This document shows positions 31,617 to 41,052 of a stretch of DNA of 41,052 nt, in pieces. The position numbers and the translations under genes were made by a program. Each line of letters starts with the position of its first letter. Position 1 is the first letter of the stretch. The stretch is from an uncultured Prevotellaceae bacterium. GTDB lineage: Bacteria; Bacteroidota; Bacteroidia; Bacteroidales; Bacteroidaceae. The notes beneath the pieces are model-generated. The model was given only the letters and a program-made list of their open reading frames with translations, made no database searches and was not told the origin of the DNA. The stretch lies in NCBI GenBank assembly GCA_900320255.1, contig ONRS01000031.1, positions 1-41,052 on the forward strand, in the 5' to 3' direction.

Positions 31617-33389
31617 TCACTCATAGCGATAGAGCTGGATGTGCAGAACTTTCCAGTCGCCTACAGAGATGCGGGCATGGCGCCCCTGGTGGTCCTGGTC
31701 GCCGTTGTGGCGACGGAGGTACTTCAAGGTACCGTCGGGCTGCACTTCTACTTCATCTACAAAGCCTATGCCGGAGCGTTCTTGCTCTGGCAAGCGTCCC
31801 TGCGGGCCGAGCGGAGTGTTGAACGTTGAGGATTGAGCGTTGACGTTATCGTTGACGTTGACGTTATCGTTGACGTTGACGTTAGCCACAAAACCGTCTT
31901 CGCCCAGCACAACCTGCTGTTCCAGGGCTTTCTCGGCTTTGGTCTTGAACTCCACCACGATGCCGCTGCCGGCAAGAAGGTACTCGTCCTTGGCCAGCTT
32001 GATGAGCATGGCGCCACCCTCCGGCCATGTGCTTCCGTCAGTGGCCCGAGAATCCCAAGGCAGGGTGAAGTAGTGACGACAGGTAATGATGAGTTCGTCG
32101 TCCTCAATGATGCGCTCCTTGTCCTGCTGGTCGAAGAGGAGGCCCCAGGAGGGTTCTTGCTTTGGCAAGCGTCCCTGCGGGCAGAGCGGAGCGTTGTTAG
32201 CGTTAGGGTTAGGGTTAACCTTTTCCTTGAGATTTGAGATTTGACGCAGCAGGGCGTATGCCTTTGTGATGTTCTCCGTCTCACGGGGACTGGCCTGGTC
32301 GATGGCGAAGGGTGAGAAGCCTAACGCCTGATGCTCGCCAAAGACGTAGAGGGCACGCACGCCGCTGTTCTCACAGCAACGGCTCTCGGGAATGAAAAGG
32401 CGGTTATTGCTAAGGGCATACTGCGACACCCAGTCCTTGAAACCTGTGTCGTAGATGTCGGGGGCAAGGAGCAGCAGGCTGGGTGCAGCGGCATGCCAGA
32501 TGTCGATGAGGTGCGCCAGCGGACCGCCACTGGGGTACTGGCCCGGCTGTCGCCCTCGGCTGTTCAGGGCGGCATTTACGTAGAGTGGCATGTCACTGAT
32601 AATGGAATGGGCCGTCTGACAAAGCTGCTCCACATACTTGGCATAGTAATAGGCCATGAAGATTTCGTCAGTATAGATTGTGTCGCCAAAAACAGATGTC
32701 CACGAGGGAGCCCCCGAACCTCCCCCCTGCCCCCTCCAACTGGAGGGGGTGTTCCGATGCGCTTGAAGCCTCTCCCAGTAGGGGGAGGTTGGAGGGAGCT
32801 GCAGTTCCTGTGGCACTCCCTTGGCGTAGGCTGCCTCGGCCAGCGGTGAGTGGTCGCGGGCATCCTCGAGCATGCCAATCTCGTTCTCTACCTGTACCAT
32901 GGTGACCACGTCCCTGCCCCGCTCAGCAATGCGCTGCATCAGGGCTGCAAAGGCACGGCGGTCGGCCTCGAGCACCTCGTCGCTGAAGGCAGAGGCTATC
33001 TCCAAGGGCTTGCCTGTTGCCGTGCGGGCACGGGGGAAACGACGGGTGTCCTGCTTAAACCACAACGGGGCATAGCACGACATGGAGTTCTTCCAGACTC
33101 CAAACCATAGGAACACGACCTTCAGGTTGTTTTCGCGTGCCCGGTCGATAGTGCGGTCTATGAGGGTATAGTCAAACTGTCCCTCCTGCGGTTCCAGAAA
33201 CTCCCAGTAGGCGGGCACCAGGACGGTGTTGAGCCCGAGGGCTGCCATGCGTGGCATTACTTCGTCAATGTCTTCTGTGCAGGTGGTGGCAGAGTTACTC
33301 AGCTCTCCACCCAGAATGGGCTGCTGGCTGAAGGCTTGAAGCCAACAGCCGAGCAGCAGTAATATAGTAGTTAGTCTTGGTTTGTTCAC
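31617..33389 (-). CDS. GH35-like glycoside hydrolase with DUF5597-type C-terminus
   Basis: This 590-residue exported enzyme has a signal peptide ending near LQAFSQQ. The N-terminal two-thirds has the TIM-barrel pattern of GH35/GH42-type beta-galactosidases: LNTVLVPAYWEFLEPQEG, the acid/base Glu in VQVENEIGML and a probable nucleophile Glu in NRLFIPESRCC. The C-terminal part looks like the DUF5597 module that accompanies such barrels. In a xylan locus it would remove galactosyl or similar end groups; the specificity is not proven. Three foreign inserts interrupt it: a G-rich element (32703-32798), an NPNPNAN/40-bp element (32152-32243) and an NVND/40-bp element (31777-31885). All keep the frame. 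Confidence 0.7.
   Translation of the reverse strand: MNKPRLTTILLLLGCWLQAFSQQPILGGELSNSATTCTEDIDEVMPRMAALGLNTVLVPAYWEFLEPQEGQFDYTLIDRTIDRARENNLKVVFLWFGVWKNSMSCYAPLWFKQDTRRFPRARTATGKPLEIASAFSDEVLEADRRAFAALMQRIAERGRDVVTMVQVENEIGMLEDARDHSPLAEAAYAKGVPQELQLPPTSPYWERLQAHRNTPSSWRGQGGGSGAPSWTSVFGDTIYTDEIFMAYYYAKYVEQLCQTAHSIISDMPLYVNAALNSRGRQPGQYPSGGPLAHLIDIWHAAAPSLLLLAPDIYDTGFKDWVSQYALSNNRLFIPESRCCENSGVRALYVFGEHQALGFSPFAIDQASPRETENITKAYALLRQISNLKEKVNPNPNANNAPLCPQGRLPKQEPSWGLLFDQQDKERIIEDDELIITCRHYFTLPWDSRATDGSTWPEGGAMLIKLAKDEYLLAGSGIVVEFKTKAEKALEQQVVLGEDGFVANVNVNDNVNVNDNVNAQSSTFNTPLGPQGRLPEQERSGIGFVDEVEVQPDGTLKYLRRHNGDQDHQGRHARISVGDWKVLHIQLYRYE
31777..31885 (-). repeat. Hexamer plus heptamer plus 40-bp element in the GH35-like gene
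   Basis: In coding order: AACGTC/AACGAT hexamers (NVNVNDNVN), three degenerate heptamers (AQSSTFNT), then one 40-bp GC-rich element (LGPQGRLPEQERS). The three types are directly abutted. The insert lies in the C-terminal module. Confidence 0.92.
32152..32243 (-). repeat. ATTTGAG heptamers, TTAGGG hexamers and 40-bp element
   Basis: In coding order: CTCAAAT heptamers (QISNLKEK), AACCCTAACGCT hexamers (NPNPNAN, the TTAGGG telomere-like word on the plus strand), then the 40-bp element (CPQGRLPKQEPS). It lies at the junction of the GH barrel and the C-terminal module. Confidence 0.9.
32703..32798 (-). repeat. G-rich palindromic element inserted in frame
   Basis: CCCCCTCCAACTGGAGGGGG and CCTCTCCCAGTAGGGGGAGG hairpins lie back to back. 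They are translated as QLPPTSPYWERLQ and TPSSWRGQGGGSG. Elements of this type lie between genes at 12-119 and 6394-6428, so here an intergenic-type palindrome has become protein. Confidence 0.8.
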
Positions 33390-33410
33390 TTTATTTTGAT
33401 TTGAGATTTT

Positions 33411-33522
33411 TGGATTTTGGGATTTTTGGATTTTGGTCTAAAGTCTAAGGTCTAAGGCTTAGGGGAAGAGGCCTTTGACCTTTGACCTTAGACCTTTGAC
33501 CTTAGGCCTTTGACCTTTGACC

Positions 33523-33523
<1 letters not shown>
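33411..33523. repeat. Intergenic heptamer hairpin between GH67 and GH35-like genes
   Basis: GGATTTT units (33411-33437) are followed by GGTCTAA heptamers, a spacer GGGGAAG, and TTTGACC/TTAGACC heptamers ending at the GH67 stop. The last two groups are complementary and can form a hairpin of the same design as that at 15266-15372. In the middle of a presumed operon it may cause partial termination or stabilise an mRNA end. Confidence 0.75.
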
Positions 33524-35547
<2,024 letters not shown>

Positions 35548-35577
35548 TGAGTTTGCGAATTTATAAGGTATTATAAG

Positions 35578-38500
35578 TTATTGTTCTTGTTCCGCGTATT
35601 CCGTCGGTGTCATGCCGAAATGTTTCTTAAACACGGTTGAGAAGTGCGTCTGGTTATTGAAACCCACGCTGTAGGCCACCTGCGTGATGTTGACCTTCTT
35701 CTCACGAATGAGACGGGCCGCCTGCTCCAGACGCAGGTTACGTATGAACTCACTGGTGGGAATGCCCGTTATCTCCTTCATTTTACGGTGCAGCTGTGCC
35801 CTGCTGATGCCCACATCCTGAGTCAGCATCTCCACATCGAAATCTGGGTTGCTCATGTTGGCATTGACAGACTTCATGATGCGGTCCATGAGAGCATCGT
35901 TGTTGCCTTTCACCTTCACCTGCTCCACACGATTCTCCTGACTCTGAGCCCCAGTGAACTTACCCCGCAGACGGCGTACATTACCCACCAGGTTATTGAT
36001 GAGCACGTGCAGTTCCTCCATGGAGAAGGGCTTTGCCAAATAGGCATCAGCGCCCCTCTTCAGTCCTTCCAACCGGTACTGCACTTCCGACTGTGAGGTG
36101 AGCAGTATGACGGGTATGTGACTGATGTTGGGGTTCGACTTGATGGAGCGTAGCAAGGTGATGCCGTCCATCTCGGGCATCATCACATCGCTGACAACCA
36201 GGTCGAACGACTTAGTGAGCAACAGCTTCAATGCCTCGCGACCGTTGGCAGCATAGCTGAACTTGTACCATTCGCCCAGTTCACTGGTAATGTAGTTGGC
36301 TATCTCCTCATCGTCATCGACCACAAGGATACGGAAACCTGTTGAGGGTTGAGGGTGGAGCGTTGAGCGTTGAGCGTTGAGGGTTGAGCGTGGAGTGTTG
36401 ACGTTGTCATTATCGTTGACGTTATCGTTGACGTTGTCGTTAACGTTATCACTCCCCCTCAAGTTGGAGGGGGCAGGAGGGAGGCTTGGGGCTTCCCACT
36501 CTTCGGGCTTCAGGTGGCTGGTGCCAAAGGGCAGACACACGGTGAGCACGGCTCCCGTCTGTCCGTCCTTACGGTTAGCAGCACTGATGGTACCGCCATG
36601 CATCTGCGTCAACGCCCGGCAGAGGTTCAGCCCTATGCCTGTACCGTCAATGTGAAGGTCCTTCGACGACTTGCCCTGGTAGAACCGTTCAAAGAAGCGC
36701 TCCGTTTTGTCATCCTCGAAGCCCGTGCCACTGTCAATGACCTTGATCACGGCCATAGAGCGTTCTTGCTCTGGCAAGCGTCCCTGCGGGCCGAGCGGAG
36801 GGTTCTTGCTCTGGCAAGCGTCCCTGCGGGCCGAGCGGAGCGATGGGGGTTGGCTGGTGAGCACCAGTCTGATTTCGCCACCGTCAGGGGTATATTTAAA
36901 GGCGTTCGACAGCAGGTTCGAGATAACCTTGTCAAACTGTATGCGGTCTATCCACACCTTCACGGGTTCCTGCGGATGGTCAAAGACATAGGTAATGCTA
37001 CGTTGCTGGGCATTATATTCATAGAGTTTAAAGATGCCCCTGATGAACTGCGTCAGCTCTGTCTCACGGCAGTGCAGCTTCATTTGCTTCTTGTCAATCT
37101 TGCGCTCGTCGAGTATCTGGTTGACCAGTAGCAACAGGCGTTTGGCATTGCGGTCGATGGTGTCGATGGCGTCGAGCGTCGAGGGTTGAGGGTTGGGTGT
37201 TGGGTGTTGGGTGTTGGGTGTTGGGTGTGTCTTCGCACCTCGCACCTCGTACCTCGTACCTCGACCGTTGACGTTATCGTTGACGTTTACGTTAACGTTA
37301 AGCTTTTCCACAGCCCCCATGATGAGGGTGAGCGGCGACCGGATGTCGTGCGTGGCATTAATGAGGAAGCGCATCTTTGTCTCTTCCAGGTCACGGCGGC
37401 GCTGGCGCTCAAAATTATAGAGCAGCAAGAAGAGGAAGCCTCCCACAATGAGGGCATAGAGCAGATAGGCCCACCACGTCAGGTACCAAGGCTTGGCCAC
37501 ATTGAAATGTAACATCAGTGAGGACTCGCTGTAGGAGCCGTTATTGGTGGCCCGCACCTCCAGCGTGTAGTCACCAGGCTGCAGCTGGTTGAAGCTGACC
37601 CTGTTCTCTCCCTCGTTGGTCTGCTGCCATGTCTCGCTGCCGTTGAAGCGGTATTGGTAGGCTATGTTTCCCACGTCCTGATAGTTCAGCATCGAGAACT
37701 CCAGCGTAAACGAGTTCTCGGTGCTCTCCAGGTCAAACTGCTCCTGCATGGGGTTCATGGAGTGGCCGTTCACCGTCATACGCGTCAGAAAGACCTTGCC
37801 CAGTTTCTGCTTACTGACGTTCACGTCCTTGGGTAAGAAGGTCGTTATGCCCTCGGCCGTCCCCATGAAGATACGGTCGTCGCCTCGGTGCAGTATGGCC
37901 CCTAACACGTATTCCTTAGCCGCCAGTCCGCTGCCGCTGATGTGGCCGATAAGGGTTGGGTGTTGGGTGTTGGGTGTTGGGTGTTGGGTGTTGGGTGTTG
38001 GGTGTGTCTTCGCACCTCGTACCTCGCACCTCGTACCTCGCACCTCGTACCTCGACCTTTGACCATCACTATTCCTATACTGCCAAATACCGTGTGAGGT
38101 GGAAATCCAGATGTCGCCCTGCTCGTCACGCACCATCGAGCCAATCTGCCGTTCGCGCAGCAGGTCAGCATTTGCCGCCTCTTCCACCTTTTTCTGCTTC
38201 CGGCGGAAGACGTAGAGTCCGCTGTCAGTGCCTATGAGCATGTCACCGTCCTTCGTCTCACAGGTAGAGAAACACTGCTTGCCTTCCAGCAACACGCTCC
38301 ACCCTAAGCTGTTGAAACTGGACGTCTTCGGGTCCATGACCGACAGGCCGTTCACCGTGGCTATCCACAACAGCCCCTGACTGTCGAACTGCAACGACTT
38401 GATCCAGTCATTACACAGGTAGCCACCCTTGCGGTCCGTCTGCTGCATGCTGACGGTCTCACCCTGGTGGGTTTTCGTGTCGTAGATGTACATGCCAAGG

Positions 38501-39900
38501 CCATACACACTCACGTAGAGGCGTCCGTCAGCATCGTCAGCCATGCAGTTCAGGCCACGTCCGCTGAATCCCTGTATGGCCAGCCAGCGGCCCGTCTGCG
38601 GGTTATACTGGTAGAGCACGTTCTCCGTCGTCAGCCAGTACTGCCCCGTGCGGTCACGGTAGATGAGCCGCGTACCCACAGGCGACTCAGGGTGAGCAGT
38701 GATGCGTCCCTCGCTGTTGAAGCGGAACACACCGTTGTTCTGCACCGTACACCAGATGTCGCCCTGCTCGCCTTCAGCTATCGAAGCCACGCTGCCGCCC
38801 GTGCGGTAGTTCTGTTCGGCAAAGCTCCAGTTCTGGAAAGCCTCCTTTTCCTTGTTCATCATCAGCAGCCCGCGTCCGTAACAGGCCACCCAGAGGTTAT
38901 GGTCCTTGTCTTCCATGGCATCCACAATGTCTGCCGTGGTAAGATCTATTAGGGTTGAGGGTTGAGCGTTGAGCGTTGAGCGTTGAGGGTTGGGTGTTGG
39001 GTGTTGGGTGTGTCTTCGCACCTCGCGCCTCGTACCTCGTACCTCGACCGTTGACGTTAACGTTATCACCCCGCTTCCCGTAGTAGCAAGGAGGAGGTTG
39101 CCCCTGTGGGTCATGAAGGCACGCTTAATTGACACGTTGGGGTCCAGTGCCGAGAGGTCGAAGTCCGCTTCGCTCAGCTCCCCGGTACTGTAGCGGTAGC
39201 TCAGAATACCATACATACAGACAATGAGCAGCTCGTCCTTCGAGTACTCCACGTATGACATGGGCTGCCCGCACGTGCTCTGATAGTCGCGCAAACTCGT
39301 CATCCTGCCGTCGCGCAGCGTAAACTTCGTCAGCGTGGCCACATGGCTCGACCGCCACAGGTTCCCATCGCGGTCTATGTGAATGCGGCTGTAGAAGTGG
39401 TCGGCACGTCGCTGGTTGAAGTCACTCTCGTAGTCTATCTGCGCCGTGCCGCGCTTCATCGAGTAGAGGCCGTAGCCCGCCGTGCCTAAAAGCAGCTTGC
39501 CGTCGCGGCCCTGCGCCATCGAGTTGATGCGCGGCTCCAGCTGGTCGGGGAAGTGGTAGCGCTGGAAGCTGTCGTGCTCGTAGTCGTAGCGCACCAGTCC
39601 CTTGGCGCAGCCCACCCACAGCTGTCCGTCACCATCGACGAAGAGCGACGATATTTCATTATCAATGATACTCGTCGTGTCGCTGCGGTCAAAGAGGTAG
39701 GGCGTGAAGCGGTAGCCGTCGAACTTGTTCAGACCGTACTCCGTGCCCATCCAGATGAAACCGTAGCGGTCCTGGCACATACACGTAATAAGGCTGCTCG
39801 ACATTCTGTCAGGAGTAAACAACACCCCCGTATCGGCCACGGCACACAGCGTCACCAACGTACAAAAAGCCAGCGCCAGCCTATGACAAAACCTTTTCAT
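35578..39900 (-). CDS. Hybrid two-component system (HTCS) regulator of the xylan locus
   Basis: This protein of about 1,440 residues combines sensor kinase and response regulator. In order: signal peptide; two beta-propellers of Reg_prop repeats (DRYGFIWMGTEYGLNKFDGY and many DxxGxLWVG units); a YYY domain; a transmembrane helix (WAYLLYALIVGGFLFLLLYN); the HisKA motif with phospho-acceptor His in INATHDIRSPLTLI; HATPase (LSNAFKYTPDGGEI, DSGTGF); a receiver domain (VVDDDEE, phospho-Asp in VVSDVMMPEMDG); and an AraC-type helix-turn-helix end. HTCS proteins bind oligosaccharide in the periplasm and activate the neighbouring locus. Five repeat inserts lie in loops or between domains, all in frame. 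The ATG at 39900 follows a TATTTTTG -7 box closely. Confidence 0.95.
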   Translation of the reverse strand: MKRFCHRLALAFCTLVTLCAVADTGVLFTPDRMSSSLITCMCQDRYGFIWMGTEYGLNKFDGYRFTPYLFDRSDTTSIIDNEISSLFVDGDGQLWVGCAKGLVRYDYEHDSFQRYHFPDQLEPRINSMAQGRDGKLLLGTAGYGLYSMKRGTAQIDYESDFNQRRADHFYSRIHIDRDGNLWRSSHVATLTKFTLRDGRMTSLRDYQSTCGQPMSYVEYSKDELLIVCMYGILSYRYSTGELSEADFDLSALDPNVSIKRAFMTHRGNLLLATTGSGVITLTSTVEVRGTRREVRRHTQHPTPNPQRSTLNAQPSTLIDLTTADIVDAMEDKDHNLWVACYGRGLLMMNKEKEAFQNWSFAEQNYRTGGSVASIAEGEQGDIWCTVQNNGVFRFNSEGRITAHPESPVGTRLIYRDRTGQYWLTTENVLYQYNPQTGRWLAIQGFSGRGLNCMADDADGRLYVSVYGLGMYIYDTKTHQGETVSMQQTDRKGGYLCNDWIKSLQFDSQGLLWIATVNGLSVMDPKTSSFNSLGWSVLLEGKQCFSTCETKDGDMLIGTDSGLYVFRRKQKKVEEAANADLLRERQIGSMVRDEQGDIWISTSHGIWQYRNSDGQRSRYEVRGTRCEVRGAKTHPTPNTQHPTPNTQHPTLIGHISGSGLAAKEYVLGAILHRGDDRIFMGTAEGITTFLPKDVNVSKQKLGKVFLTRMTVNGHSMNPMQEQFDLESTENSFTLEFSMLNYQDVGNIAYQYRFNGSETWQQTNEGENRVSFNQLQPGDYTLEVRATNNGSYSESSLMLHFNVAKPWYLTWWAYLLYALIVGGFLFLLLYNFERQRRRDLEETKMRFLINATHDIRSPLTLIMGAVEKLNVNVNVNDNVNGRGTRYEVRGAKTHPTPNTQHPTPNPQPSTLDAIDTIDRNAKRLLLLVNQILDERKIDKKQMKLHCRETELTQFIRGIFKLYEYNAQQRSITYVFDHPQEPVKVWIDRIQFDKVISNLLSNAFKYTPDGGEIRLVLTSQPPSLRSARRDACQSKNPPLGPQGRLPEQERSMAVIKVIDSGTGFEDDKTERFFERFYQGKSSKDLHIDGTGIGLNLCRALTQMHGGTISAANRKDGQTGAVLTVCLPFGTSHLKPEEWEAPSLPPAPSNLRGSDNVNDNVNDNVNDNDNVNTPRSTLNAQRSTLHPQPSTGFRILVVDDDEEIANYITSELGEWYKFSYAANGREALKLLLTKSFDLVVSDVMMPEMDGITLLRSIKSNPNISHIPVILLTSQSEVQYRLEGLKRGADAYLAKPFSMEELHVLINNLVGNVRRLRGKFTGAQSQENRVEQVKVKGNNDALMDRIMKSVNANMSNPDFDVEMLTQDVGISRAQLHRKMKEITGIPTSEFIRNLRLEQAARLIREKKVNITQVAYSVGFNNQTHFSTVFKKHFGMTPTEYAEQEQ
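36341..36498 (-). repeat. Composite insert between HATPase and receiver domains of the HTCS
   Basis: In coding order: a C/G-rich palindrome (SLPPAPSNLRG), AACGAT/AACGTC hexamers (NVNDNVNDNVN), then AACGCTC-type heptamers (RSTLNAQRSTLHPQPST). It sits exactly between the kinase core and the receiver that begins FRILVVDDDEE. Confidence 0.95.
36761..36840 (-). repeat. Two perfect tandem copies of the 40-bp element in the HTCS
   Basis: 36761-36800 and 36801-36840 are identical except for the first base or two. Forty is one more than a multiple of three, so the two copies are read in different frames: LRSARRDACQSKN and LGPQGRLPEQERS. The insert lies in the HATPase domain between LVLTSQPP and MAVIKVIDSGTGF. 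A change by one copy would break the kinase. Confidence 0.95.
37171..37301 (-). repeat. Composite insert in the HisKA hairpin of the HTCS
   Basis: In coding order: hexamers (NVNVNVNDNVN), GAGGTAC heptamers (GTRYEVRG), the linker AKT, AACACCC heptamers (HPTPNTQ) and AACGCTC-type heptamers (PQPSTLDA). It separates SPLTLIMGAVEKL from DTIDRNAKRLLLLVNQILDE, that is the two helices of the dimerisation/phosphotransfer hairpin, adding about 45 residues to the turn. Confidence 0.95.
37953..38065 (-). repeat. Composite insert in the sensor region of the HTCS (copy near 38 kb)
   Basis: In coding order: GGTCAAA (QRS), GAGGTAC/GAGGTGC heptamers (RYEVRGTRCEVRG), the AKT linker, and seven or so AACACCC heptamers (HPTPNTQ). 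It lies in a propeller loop before IGHISGSGLAAKEYVLG. Confidence 0.93.
38953..39067 (-). repeat. Composite insert in the sensor region of the HTCS (copy near 39 kb)
   Basis: In coding order: hexamers (LTST), GAGGTAC-type heptamers (VEVRGTRREVRR), the linker in a different frame (HTQ), AACACCC heptamers and AACGCTC heptamers (RSTLNAQPSTL). It falls in a propeller loop between VITL and IDLTTADIVDAMED. Confidence 0.93.
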
Positions 39901-39938
39901 GCTGCAAAAATACAAAATAATGCACAATTCACAATGCA

Positions 39939-40010
39939 TAATTGTTCACCATTATTCATTTTTAACGGAGTTCACGACCTTCGGTTCGCAATTATTTTTT
40001 AATTTTGCAG
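39939..40010 (+). promoter_or_regulatory. 72-bp promoter cassette, copy 3 (drives sir2)
   Basis: This aligns without gaps to copies at 8491-8562 (65 of 72 identical; the first 43 positions are identical) and 16572-16643. Its -7 box is the weaker TAATTTTG (40000-40007). CACAATT/CACAATG heptamers (39923-39938) adjoin the distal end. The divergent HTCS gene has its own TATTTTTG box at 39912-39905. Confidence 0.8.
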
Positions 40011-40035
40011 CAGAAACTTTATCAAAACAAGAAAA

Positions 40036-40743
40036 ATGCTTATGAAAAAGATTGTAGTACTGACCGGTGCCGGCATGTCAGTAGAGAGCGGACTCAAGAC
40101 CTTCCGCGATGCCGACGGACTGTGGGAAAACTATCCCGTACAGCAGGTGGCCACCCACGAAGGCTGGCTGGCCGACCCCACACTCGTAACTAACTTCTAC
40201 AACATGCTCCGCAGGAAATGCTGGGACGTCAAGCCCAACGAGGGCCACCGCCTCGTGGCAAAGCTCGAAGAGCAGTACGACGTCACCGTAGTCACCCAGA
40301 ATGTGGATAACCTGCACGAGCAGGCTGGCTCCTCACACGTCATCCACCTGCATGGCGAGCTCATGAAGGTGTGCTCCAGCCGCGACGTTGACGACCCCCG
40401 CTATCAGATGACGCTGACACGCGACAACTGCGAAGTAGAGCCCGGCACGCTGGCTGGCGACGGATCGCTGCTGCGCCCCTTCATCGTCTTCTTCGGCGAG
40501 GCCGTGCCCAACATCACCATTGCCGTCGAAGAGGTTCAGCAGGCTGACATCCTCGTCATCATCGGCACCAGCCTTGCCGTCTATCCTGCCGCAGGGCTCG
40601 TCCATTACGTCAAGCCCGGCACTCCCATTTACCTCATAGACCCCAGCCCCGCCGTAGGCTCAGGCATTCAGCACCTCACCCACATTCAGAAGGGTGCCTC
40701 CGAAGGCATGAAGACCCTTTGCACCATGCTGGAGGGGAAGTGA
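40036..40743 (+). CDS. Sir2-family NAD-dependent protein deacylase
   Basis: This 235-residue cytoplasmic sirtuin removes acetyl or other acyl groups from lysines using NAD. The NAD-binding motifs GAGMSVESGLKTFRD and TQNVDNLHEQAGS and the catalytic His in HLHGELMK are intact. The segment that usually holds the zinc-binding Cys pairs (after HLHGEL) has only two Cys residues far apart, so the zinc module is reduced or absent. The start may be 40036 (MLMKK) or 40042 (MKKIV). It is transcribed alone from promoter cassette copy 3 and followed by a strong hairpin. Confidence 0.9.
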   Translation: MLMKKIVVLTGAGMSVESGLKTFRDADGLWENYPVQQVATHEGWLADPTLVTNFYNMLRRKCWDVKPNEGHRLVAKLEEQYDVTVVTQNVDNLHEQAGSSHVIHLHGELMKVCSSRDVDDPRYQMTLTRDNCEVEPGTLAGDGSLLRPFIVFFGEAVPNITIAVEEVQQADILVIIGTSLAVYPAAGLVHYVKPGTPIYLIDPSPAVGSGIQHLTHIQKGASEGMKTLCTMLEGK

Positions 40744-40778
40744 AAGTAGTTACTACAAGAAACAAGAAAGCCAAGGGC

Positions 40779-40945
40779 GGCGCGATCGAAGGGAGAAAGT
40801 GGCGCGATCGTAGGGGAGGATCGCGCCACTCTTAGGGAGCGATCGGCGCAATCGTCGGGGTAAGGGCGGCCGTTCAAAGTAGATAGAGCGGCCGCTCAAA
40901 GTGTTTAGAGCGGCCGCTCTAAATGGATAGAACGCCCGCTCAATT
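40779..40945. repeat. 22-bp-period palindromic arrays (GGCGCGATCG and GCGGCCGCTC)
   Basis: GGCGCGATCG begins at 40779 and 40801 (22 bp apart). The inverted word begins at 40819 (GATCGCGCC) and 40841 (GATCGGCGC), again 22 bp apart and symmetric about 40814 with a 9-base centre. Next, GCGGCCGTTC, GCGGCCGCTC, GCGGCCGCTC and the degenerate ACGCCCGCTC start at 40866, 40888, 40910 and 40932, an exact 22-bp period. The spacers differ. The rest of 40946-41052 shows no gene or further structure that I can name. Confidence 0.85.
40798..40830. terminator. 12-bp perfect hairpin after sir2
   Basis: AGTGGCGCGATC (40798-40809) and GATCGCGCCACT (40819-40830) are perfectly complementary around a 9-base loop, 54 bases after the sir2 stop. 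It is the centre of the 22-bp array. It lacks a T run, so termination is only a possibility. Confidence 0.45.
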
Positions 40946-41052
40946 CCTTTCAAAACTGCTCCTTCTGACTTTTCCTGATTTCACTAGACACTTTTTCTCT
41001 TCATTAGCTGAAACAGTAGACAGTTGTTTAAGAGTCGTACTGAATCGATAGA

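Noticed and set aside
40753..40953. Small minus-strand proteins after sir2
   Set aside because: They are translations of the 22-bp palindromic array and have no start signal or recognisable fold.

Overview
The window reads as chromosomal DNA of a Bacteroidales bacterium, most likely Prevotella or a close relative (Segatella/Xylanibacter) from a gut or rumen. The signs are a SusC/SusD pair, a hybrid two-component regulator, a glutaminyl-cyclase-type M28 lipoprotein, LruC and DUF4294 proteins, promoters of the TAnnTTTG (-7) type, and no clear Shine-Dalgarno sites. No rRNA, tRNA, CRISPR array, transposase or phage gene was seen.

Layout. 1-3.3 kb: an LruC-domain surface lipoprotein and a 22-bp-period palindromic array. 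3.3-8.5 kb: a BASS-type transporter, a hotdog thioesterase with cysS, and a C1 peptidase coupled to a frame-broken M16 peptidase. 8.5-11.9 kb: pfkB kinase, flavodiiron protein and DAACS symporter, probably one operon. 11.9-18.4 kb: LOG protein, small exported protein, HHH/outer-membrane protein, iron alcohol dehydrogenase, DUF4294 protein and M28 cyclase. 18.3-22.5 kb: an operon of lipoprotein, ECF sigma factor and an anti-sigma-like/beta-barrel protein, divergent from a VWA lipoprotein. 22.6-39.9 kb (minus strand): a glucuronoxylan utilization locus, in transcription order HTCS regulator, GH67 alpha-glucuronidase, GH35-like/DUF5597 hydrolase, SusC, SusD, glycan-binding lipoprotein (SGBP) and GH10 xylanase. 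40.0-40.7 kb: a Sir2 deacetylase, followed by a second 22-bp-period palindromic array.

In the xylan locus the HTCS should sense xylo-oligosaccharides and activate the susC promoter, which carries three helically phased TGTTTCA boxes. The GH10 lipoprotein cuts xylan at the surface, SusD and the SGBP capture it, SusC imports it, and GH67 with the GH35-like enzyme trim side groups.

The most unusual content is a set of period-7 and period-6 tandem repeat words, scattered between genes and spliced into at least eight unrelated genes. Examples are AACGCTC, AACACCC, GAGGTAC, GGTCGAA, the hexamer AACGTC and a 40-bp GC-rich unit. In genes they run in stop-free orientation and often in a fixed modular order. 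Two genes, the M16 peptidase and susC, change frame exactly inside such an array, each by +1, so losing one heptamer would restore the frame. This looks like a phase-variable insertion-peptide system. A gap-free 72-bp promoter cassette also occurs three times, each copy pointing at a different gene (pfkB, iron alcohol dehydrogenase, sir2).
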